This document shows, in pieces, positions 7,557 to 12,313 of a DNA stretch of 12,313 nucleotides. The notes below the pieces were generated by a model. It did no database searches, had not been told where the DNA came from, and worked only from the letters and a program-made list of their open reading frames with translations. Origin of the DNA: CAZWHE01 sp964633825 (lineage in GTDB: Bacteria; Planctomycetota; B15-G4; CAYZWU01); the NCBI GenBank assembly GCA_964633825.1, contig CAZWHE010000127.1, positions 1 through 12,313 of the forward strand, in the 5' to 3' direction. Position 1 is the first letter of the stretch, and each line of letters begins with the position of its first letter. The position numbers and the translations under genes were made by a program.

Positions 7557-7808
7557 GACAACCTCCTTGCATCTGATTCGTTGTATCATTCGATTCTTCG
7601 TCTTCTTTCGTTTTCCAGAATCCGTTGCGCAAACGAGGAAGAAAAGGCCAAGGGAATTTGCATAAAAGATTTGAAAATTTTGTGAAAAGAGGTGGGTAAA
7701 GAATCGTTCCTTAATAGACGGGGGTGACCATGTCAGTGAAATGCAGCATGAGGACAATGGCTGTGAGAGGTACGAACAGCCCGGATCACGGAGGCATGGG
7801 TATAAACG
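7557..7808. other. Divergent regulatory region between peptidase and sigma factor genes
   Basis: This 252-bp stretch is clearly more AT-rich than its surroundings, most of all at 7660-7715 (TTGAAAATTTTG, then TTAATAG). It must hold the promoters of both divergent genes. TTGAAA at 7671-7676 could be a -35 element for the plus strand, but I found no convincing -10 at the right distance, so I do not call a promoter. ECF-type promoters have other consensus sequences and would not be recognised by this search. The right part holds a possible small ORF (7730-7828). Confidence 0.5.
7561..7568 (-). promoter_or_regulatory. Strong Shine-Dalgarno site that fixes the peptidase start
   Basis: The minus strand reads AAGGAGGT, then TGTC, then the ATG at 7556. 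This near-consensus site selects the signal-peptide start over the longer open frame. Confidence 0.85.
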
Positions 7809-7828
7809 ATGCTGGAAGGGACACTTAA
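7730..7828 (+). CDS. Possible 32-residue leader ORF overlapping the sigma factor start
   Basis: ATG at 7730 follows GGGGGT (7720-7725) at a good ribosome-site distance. The frame runs 32 codons to TAA at 7826-7828, overlapping the sigma gene start (7809) by 20 bp in another frame. The peptide (MSVKCSMRTM at its start) has no signal sequence and matches nothing I know. The GGAGG for the sigma gene (7790-7794) is 14 bp from its ATG, longer than ideal, so translation through this ORF could help start the sigma gene. It could equally be chance. Confidence 0.25.
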   Translation: MSVKCSMRTMAVRGTNSPDHGGMGINDAGRDT

Positions 7829-8441
7829 GAAGAATACTTTAGCGCCTGACACTCCCCATGGTGTTACAACCCTGCTCACGGCCGTATTTTCCGGCGATCG
7901 CGGTGCGGAAGACAGCCTCTTTTCCCTTGTCTACCACGAGCTCCACGCTCTTGCCCGCGCTGCCATGAAAAAGGAACGCCGCAGCCACACTCTGCAGGCC
8001 ACGGCGCTTGTCAACGAGCTCTATCTGCGCCTCCTTCGAAAGAAACGTATCCAATGGGAGAGCCGATCGCACTTCTTCAACGCAGCCGCCATGGCGATGA
8101 AGCGTATTCTGGTCAGTGAAGCACGCCGCCGGAAGGCCCTCAAGCGGGGAGGAAAACGGAAGGTTGCGCTCTTGTTTGCCGCCAGGGAACAGCGGCTTCC
8201 AGATGACCATGCAGCGGCAATCGATGATCTCCAAACGCTGGACCGGGCCCTGAAAAGATTCAGGGCGGCTGAAAGCCACAGGAGGATGTGCCGGGTGGTC
8301 GATCTGCACCTTTTCGGGAACCTGACAATGGAAGAGACGGCGAGAGAGCTCGGTGTTTCGAAGGGAACGGTCAAAAACGACTGGACCTACACGAAAGCCT
8401 GGCTTCTCAGAGAGATGAACAGAATAGAGCGCGATGAGTGA
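7809..8441 (+). CDS. ECF sigma factor of the Sigma70_ECF (PF07638) type, kinase-linked
   Basis: The 210-residue protein matches the planctomycete/acidobacterial-type ECF sigma family. Region 2 spans about 18-105: VTTLLTAVFSGDRGAED, then HELHALARAAMKKER, HTLQATALVNELYLRL (60-75), and SHFFNAAAMAMKRILVSEARRRKA (87-110), the family-typical -10 recognition part. A basic linker follows. Region 4 is about 145-205, with the helix-turn-helix METARELGVSKGTVKNDW (about 174-192). It directs RNA polymerase to its own promoters. The acidic DAED-type motif of common ECF factors at region 2.2 is replaced by QATA (63-66), which puts Thr65 where a negative charge is expected. ATG 7809 is the first possible start, as an in-frame TAA lies just upstream. 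No anti-sigma factor gene is present. Its end overlaps the kinase gene by 8 bp, implying translational coupling and joint function. Confidence 0.93.
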   Translation: MLEGTLKKNTLAPDTPHGVTTLLTAVFSGDRGAEDSLFSLVYHELHALARAAMKKERRSHTLQATALVNELYLRLLRKKRIQWESRSHFFNAAAMAMKRILVSEARRRKALKRGGKRKVALLFAAREQRLPDDHAAAIDDLQTLDRALKRFRAAESHRRMCRVVDLHLFGNLTMEETARELGVSKGTVKNDWTYTKAWLLREMNRIERDE

Positions 8442-11208
8442 AAACCGTACCGAGAGAATCAGGGAGCTCTTCAATTCTGCGCTGAAGTGCGGGCGGCAAA
8501 AGCGGGAGGTTTTTCTTTCCGAGGCTTGTGCCGGAGATCAATCGCTCAAAGAGGAGGTGGTGTCGCTCCTCGATGCCTTTGAGACGGTGCCCGACTTTCT
8601 CGACAAGCCCGAGCAGCCGGATCCGGTTCGTTCCGGGCCGGAAAATCCCTACGGCGCGACATGGCCCGGCACCGAGCCGTGCCTGCCTTTTGAGCGGCTC
8701 GGCGAATTCAGACTGATCAAACGGCTCGGTGAAGGCGGAATGGGGGTGGTCTACATCGCTATTCAGGAGCCCCTGAACCGGGAGGTTGCGCTGAAGGTCA
8801 TCCGGCCGGAATGGATTGGTTCCATCGAGGCGGAGACCCGGTTCAGGCGAGAGATCGACGCTGTCGCTCGATTGCGCCATCCCAACATCGTCACCCTCTT
8901 TAGGAGCGGTGAAGAGAATGGGATCCATTACTTTGCCATGGAGTTCGTACCCGGCAGGGGCCTCGATGCGGTGCTGGATGAAGTTTCCTCTGGGGAGGAA
9001 AAGGTACCCTTGCCGAGGATTCTCGGCTGGAGCCTGGAGATCGCCCGGGCCCTGGACAGCGCCCACCGGGCTGGGATCATCCACCGGGATGTGAAACCGT
9101 CGAACATCAGGATCACTCCTGAGGGAAGCGCCAAGCTCATGGACTTCAGCGTGGCCCGTCAAAGCATGCTGTCCACAATGACGCTCACCGGGGATTTCCG
9201 GGGTACGCCCCACTATGCCTCGCCGGAGCAGATCAAGGCGAGGCGCCGGGAGATCGACGCCCGGACAGACATCTACTCCCTCGGTGTCACCCTCTACGAG
9301 GCCGTAACGGGCCGCGTGCCCTTTCAGGGCAAAACGACGGAGCAGGTTTTTCTCAAGATTCTGGATGAGGAGCCTGTCCCTCCGCGGCGGTTGAATCGGT
9401 TGGTGTCGAGGGGCCTCGAAACCGTGATCGCCAAAGCCATGGAGAAGGACCCGAAGCGTCGGTATCAAACCATGGCCGGTTTTGCCGAAGACCTGGAGCG
9501 GCTTATTGCAGGCCAGCCTGTCAAGGCGAGGCCGGCCGGGTGGGCCCGCAGATCGATCAAGTGGATCGATCGCCACAAATTCGCGTCTCTCGCCGGTGCG
9601 GCCGTGTTTTTCATGGCCGCTGCTGCGGCGATTCTGGTCCTTGTCCTGTCCGTGCAGAGACAGGAGCAGCTCGACAGCGCGATGAGGCGGTTTGTGCCGG
9701 TCAAAAAGGCGTTGGAGTGGCCCGGAGTCGGATCCTATGCTAGACCATGGGGTTGGTGTCAGCGTATAGCGCCCCACTATCCCGGCCCTTACCTGCTGGA
9801 GGCGACAGTCGACATCGGAGAAGGCGCGCTGGCCGATGCCGCGGGAAATCTCGGAAGATGTATCGAAAGATGCGTGGGGCTCAAGGAAAAGAGTCTGGAA
9901 AATGATGCTCACTACCTGCTGGGGCTCGTCACACTCGAACTGTCGGAAGAGTGCGTCGGCGATCCCCGGAAAAAGGGGATCCTCCTCGAAAAAGCCGATT
10001 TCGAGCTGAGAAGAGCCGGTCCGTTCGACCCTCTTTCCGAAGAGGCGCTCGTGCTGCGCGAGCCGGATCTCTCATCGATCTCTACGGGCCGGGCACGGTT
10101 CGGTCTCAAAACCCTGAAGCTGAACAGGGATCACTTTCTGGTTCAGCTCTACCTCGGCATCTCCATCTTCGACAATCTTTACAAGGGAGGGAAAAAAAGA
10201 GAATTCGAGAAAGCGATCGAGCACTTCAAAAACACTCTGGATGCCCGTCCCGACAATGTAATAGCGCTGACATTTCTGGGGCGGACGTACTATTTCTTTG
10301 CGCGTTACTATAACTTTCTCGGTCTGTTGGAGAGGGCCGAAGAATACCAACTGCGGGCGCTCGCAGCCGCTGGAGATGAGCCGCACCAAATGATCTACTC
10401 GACGCTCGGACAGGTCCGGCTGCTTCGGGGTGATAACGACAAGGCATTGGAATACTTCAACAAGGCTCTCGAAGCGGGAGGTGATGACGATCACATTCAA
10501 AATGCTTTTGGCGGCATCGGAAAAGTCTATGTCAGAAAGGGAGAAACCGAAAAGGCGCTCGAGCACTACGCGGAGGCGCTGAAGAGGCAGCGGGACATTC
10601 ATGTCAAGATGGCGATGGCCGAGCTCCACCTTCTACGGGGTGAGGTGGATAGGGCATCGGAGGATTTGACCTGGGCCCTGGACCTTGTTTCGAATACACC
10701 CTCTCGCGGTGTTGCGTCGGTGTATCTCATGAGCGCCCGCATACACCTCGAACAAAATAAGTATTTAGAGGCGGTCAGGCAGTTGGGTTGTCTCGATATA
10801 AAACCCATTCCCCCCTCTCCACGCGATCTGAGCCTGGCCTGCCTGCTCATTGCGACCTTTCCCGATGAAATACAACGCAATCATTGGACGGGCCTGGCAA
10901 CGAACCTGGCGGAAAAGGCCGGCTACAACGCTCGGTTCGAGGATAAAGACTCACCCTTGAGCCACAGCGCCCGAGGCGCGGCGGCTTATCTTCGCGGAGA
11001 ATACGGGGTTGCTGTTGAGAATTTCCGGAAAGCCCTATCGGCAAGAGAAAAGTGGCCTTCCGACGTGAGGGAGTATCACTGGTCCGAGGATGCCCGGGAC
11101 ATGTTCTGGCGATGGCGCATTTCCAGCTCGCTCGCACGGCTGTTGACGGGAAAACCGATGAGGAGACGGCTCGGATCTTCTTCGCTCGGGCTGAAGAGGA
11201 ATACGTGA
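8434..11208 (+). CDS. Membrane-anchored Ser/Thr protein kinase with TPR region (C-terminus probably frameshifted)
   Basis: The 924-residue product starts at an ATG inside the end of the sigma gene. Residues 1-60 are the helical N-terminal extension common in these kinases (FLSEACAGD..LKEEV.SLL). The kinase domain is about 92-360: GEGGMG (99-104) P-loop, Lys121 in VALK, Glu140 in the C helix, HRDVKPSN (217-224) catalytic loop with Asp219, DFS (237-239) in place of DFG, GTPHYASPEQ (257-266) and DIYSLG (279-284). A single membrane helix is at about 384-406, so the kinase is cytoplasmic and residues about 407-924 should be outside the membrane. That part is mostly TPR helices, clear at 586-605, 632-647, 669-683, 703-718 and 846-870. 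The likely task is to sense an extracytoplasmic or protein signal and phosphorylate targets, first of all the coupled sigma factor. From about residue 892 (WRWRISS...) the sequence loses TPR character, while another frame continues it to 11294. The intact gene would therefore be 8434-11294. Confidence 0.92.
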   Translation: MSENRTERIRELFNSALKCGRQKREVFLSEACAGDQSLKEEVVSLLDAFETVPDFLDKPEQPDPVRSGPENPYGATWPGTEPCLPFERLGEFRLIKRLGEGGMGVVYIAIQEPLNREVALKVIRPEWIGSIEAETRFRREIDAVARLRHPNIVTLFRSGEENGIHYFAMEFVPGRGLDAVLDEVSSGEEKVPLPRILGWSLEIARALDSAHRAGIIHRDVKPSNIRITPEGSAKLMDFSVARQSMLSTMTLTGDFRGTPHYASPEQIKARRREIDARTDIYSLGVTLYEAVTGRVPFQGKTTEQVFLKILDEEPVPPRRLNRLVSRGLETVIAKAMEKDPKRRYQTMAGFAEDLERLIAGQPVKARPAGWARRSIKWIDRHKFASLAGAAVFFMAAAAAILVLVLSVQRQEQLDSAMRRFVPVKKALEWPGVGSYARPWGWCQRIAPHYPGPYLLEATVDIGEGALADAAGNLGRCIERCVGLKEKSLENDAHYLLGLVTLELSEECVGDPRKKGILLEKADFELRRAGPFDPLSEEALVLREPDLSSISTGRARFGLKTLKLNRDHFLVQLYLGISIFDNLYKGGKKREFEKAIEHFKNTLDARPDNVIALTFLGRTYYFFARYYNFLGLLERAEEYQLRALAAAGDEPHQMIYSTLGQVRLLRGDNDKALEYFNKALEAGGDDDHIQNAFGGIGKVYVRKGETEKALEHYAEALKRQRDIHVKMAMAELHLLRGEVDRASEDLTWALDLVSNTPSRGVASVYLMSARIHLEQNKYLEAVRQLGCLDIKPIPPSPRDLSLACLLIATFPDEIQRNHWTGLATNLAEKAGYNARFEDKDSPLSHSARGAAAYLRGEYGVAVENFRKALSAREKWPSDVREYHWSEDARDMFWRWRISSSLARLLTGKPMRRRLGSSSLGLKRNT

Positions 11209-11294
11209 AAAAGGTTCCGCCTGTCGAGACTGCCTATATCATTGAAGCGACGCGGGATTGTTTTTTTCGTTTTCTGGAAAAACGAAAAGACTGA
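11110..11294 (+). pseudogene. Displaced 3' end of the kinase gene after a frameshift
   Basis: In the frame with codons at 11112, 11115 and onward, the sequence reads AMAHFQLARTAVDGKTDEE, then FFARAEEEYVKK, and ends FRFLEKRKD before TGA at 11292-11294. This is an ordinary TPR helix pair and a charged C-terminus. The current kinase frame instead reads a basic, low-complexity end and stops at 11208. Inserting four bases, restoring TGGCTGGC where TGGC stands at 11107-11110, would give MFWLAMAHFQLARTA, typical of such kinases. It is either a real mutation or an assembly or sequencing error. The part from 11110 to 11208 overlaps the annotated kinase end. Confidence 0.7.
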
Positions 11295-11333
11295 TCCCGC
11301 GCCTCTCTGCGCACTCTTACCTCGAGTCCCCTG

Positions 11334-11365
11334 AAAAACGAAGGGCCGGTCACTTTGACCGGCCC
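11334..11365 (-). terminator. Rho-independent terminator, mainly for the beta-helix gene
   Basis: A perfect 10-bp stem (GGGCCGGTCA 11343-11352 with TGACCGGCCC 11356-11365) closes a 3-nt loop. On the minus strand it is followed by TTCGTTTTT, 22 bp after the stop of the beta-helix gene. On the plus strand only CTCTT follows, so it may also end the kinase transcript, less efficiently. Confidence 0.8.
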
Positions 11366-11387
11366 CTCTTCAGGAGATTACCCCTGC

Positions 11388-12313
11388 TCATTCGATAACG
11401 AGCTTCAGAAGGTTGGACAGTTCGGAAGCGGGGTTACCCGTGGGACCGTGCAGGGCCTGGAAGGGGAAGAGGTTGGCCCAGGGCGCGCCGGCCGGGATCG
11501 TAACGGTCCACGTGACCACGCCGTTCGCGGGGACGGCGCCCAGGTTATAGGTGCCGCGTATGGGCAGCGTCATGTAGAAGAGCCCGTACATGGTCGTCAT
11601 GGGTGTTGTGCGGACGCCCGAGCCCCTGTAGAGCGTGACAGGAGTCACTCCCGGCGTGCCGATCACGCGGAAATCGACCGTGCTGCCGGGACTGGGGGTA
11701 CCCCAGAGGTAGAGGTGAAGGTGATACTCGTCGGCGCCCACGTCGGCGGACAGATCCGCGATGCGGGGATCGCCCTCGAAATCCTCGGCCGGCAGGCTCG
11801 GCGCCGTGCTCGAGCCCGTGTCCCTGCAGGGCGAGCTCGCGGTCAGGTGGTAGTCGCCGGGGCTGACAAAGCCCGGTACGGCGGTGAAGTTGCCCACGCC
11901 GGTCGGCCAGGGGAACGTGATGTCGCAGTAGTTGACGTCCGCAAAGCCGCCGAACGAGATGTCGCTGATCTCGGGATCATAGGTGGCCGTGTTGTTCCAG
12001 AAGATGCAGTTGTAAACAACGGGATTGGCATAGACGCACCGGAGCCCGCCTCCCCAGCCGTTGTAGCCCGCCGAGTTTTCGGTGATCGTGTTGTTGATCA
12101 TATGGGGGCTGTTGTGCCAGAGGTCGACCCCGCCGGCGCACGCCATCGAGTGGTTGCCGCAGATGATGTTGTTGAGCATCTCGGCTTCCGAGTACCAGAG
12201 CGCGGCGCCGGCGCCGTCATCGCCGGACACATTGCTTAGGATGCGGTTGTCGTTGAGTGTGACGGAATCGCAGTAGTAGGTGAAGATCCCGCCGCCGAAT
12301 CCGCCGAATCCGT
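11388..12313 (-). CDS. 3' end of a secreted right-handed beta-helix protein with choice-of-anchor-type and tail segments (5' partial)
   Basis: The frame is open from TGA at 11388-11390 to the right edge; a GTG at 12230 is internal, because coding-like sequence (GGGIFTYYCDSVTLND) continues upstream. About 308 residues are visible. The N-terminal part shows parallel beta-helix coils of about 20-25 residues with N-N-x-I-x-x-N and GGG steps: LNDNRILSN, MLNNIICGNHS, MINNTITENSAG, VVYNCIFWNNTA. Then comes a segment of the choice-of-anchor Q type (YHLTASSPCRDTG, DFEGDPR, DVGADEY), followed by a ~110-residue tail (about nt 11391-11723) that ends ASELSNLLKLVIE. The tail is of a different type from those at the left of the window. 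Beta-helix proteins of this class are usually extracellular, polysaccharide-related or adhesive; the target is not evident. A tandem 9-bp unit GCCGAATCC at 12294-12311 encodes repeated GFG. It converges with the kinase gene and has its own terminator. Confidence 0.88.
   Translation of the reverse strand, partial: GFGGFGGGIFTYYCDSVTLNDNRILSNVSGDDGAGAALWYSEAEMLNNIICGNHSMACAGGVDLWHNSPHMINNTITENSAGYNGWGGGLRCVYANPVVYNCIFWNNTATYDPEISDISFGGFADVNYCDITFPWPTGVGNFTAVPGFVSPGDYHLTASSPCRDTGSSTAPSLPAEDFEGDPRIADLSADVGADEYHLHLYLWGTPSPGSTVDFRVIGTPGVTPVTLYRGSGVRTTPMTTMYGLFYMTLPIRGTYNLGAVPANGVVTWTVTIPAGAPWANLFPFQALHGPTGNPASELSNLLKLVIE

Noticed and set aside
8407..9912. Long minus-strand ORF of 501 codons across the kinase gene start
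   Set aside because: It is antisense to an unmistakable kinase domain and has no recognisable motifs of its own.
12228..12230. GTG at 12230 as start of the beta-helix gene
   Set aside because: The frame continues upstream with beta-helix-like coding sequence to the window edge, and no ribosome site or signal peptide is present.
11355..12239. Plus-strand ORF opposite the beta-helix gene
   Set aside because: It starts inside the terminator hairpin and has no domain signal; the minus frame shows regular beta-helix coils.
12294..12311. Tandem 9-bp repeat at the right edge as a microsatellite or CRISPR-like element
   Set aside because: Only two units, in frame, coding for GFG in a glycine-rich beta-helix turn; ordinary coding repetition.

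Overview
The window looks like a high-GC bacterial chromosome segment from a lineage with many secreted proteins, most likely Planctomycetota or a similar uncultivated group. That placement is an inference. It rests on an ECF sigma factor of the Sigma70_ECF (PF07638) type coupled to a Ser/Thr kinase with TPRs, on secreted proteins with C-terminal tail domains of a kind I associate with planctomycete genomes, and on a parallel beta-helix protein with a choice-of-anchor-like segment. No RNA genes, CRISPR arrays, transposases or phage genes were seen.

Left part (1-2347): two secreted-protein genes converge on a strong, probably bidirectional, terminator at 1053-1084. The left gene is the 3' end of a larger secreted protein with a jelly-roll-like module. 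The right one (minus strand) is a signal-peptide protein of an uncharacterised family with an HTSHGS motif. Both end in the same type of ~115-residue tail domain, so they are tail paralogues facing each other.

Middle part (2348-7556): a divergent intergenic region separates the HTSHGS gene from a probable two-gene plus-strand operon. That operon encodes an 860-residue polytopic membrane protein fused to a spermidine-synthase-like SAM-binding domain, followed after 50 bp by a secreted, probably beta-barrel, protein. A hairpin separates the operon from a convergent minus-strand gene for a secreted papain/C39-like cysteine peptidase.

Right part (7557-12313): a 252-bp divergent region contains a possible leader ORF. 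It is followed by the sigma factor gene and a membrane-anchored Ser/Thr kinase with TPRs, whose reading frames overlap by 8 bp. The kinase C-terminus appears frameshifted near 11107-11112, and its displaced end continues in another frame to 11294. The window ends inside a convergent minus-strand gene for a parallel beta-helix protein, with a terminator hairpin between the two.

Working model: kinase and sigma factor form one signalling module. The sigma factor lacks the usual acidic residues of its region 2.2 and has a threonine there, which suggests activation by phosphorylation. The surrounding secreted proteins, especially the divergently transcribed peptidase, are possible regulon members. 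This last point is untested inference.
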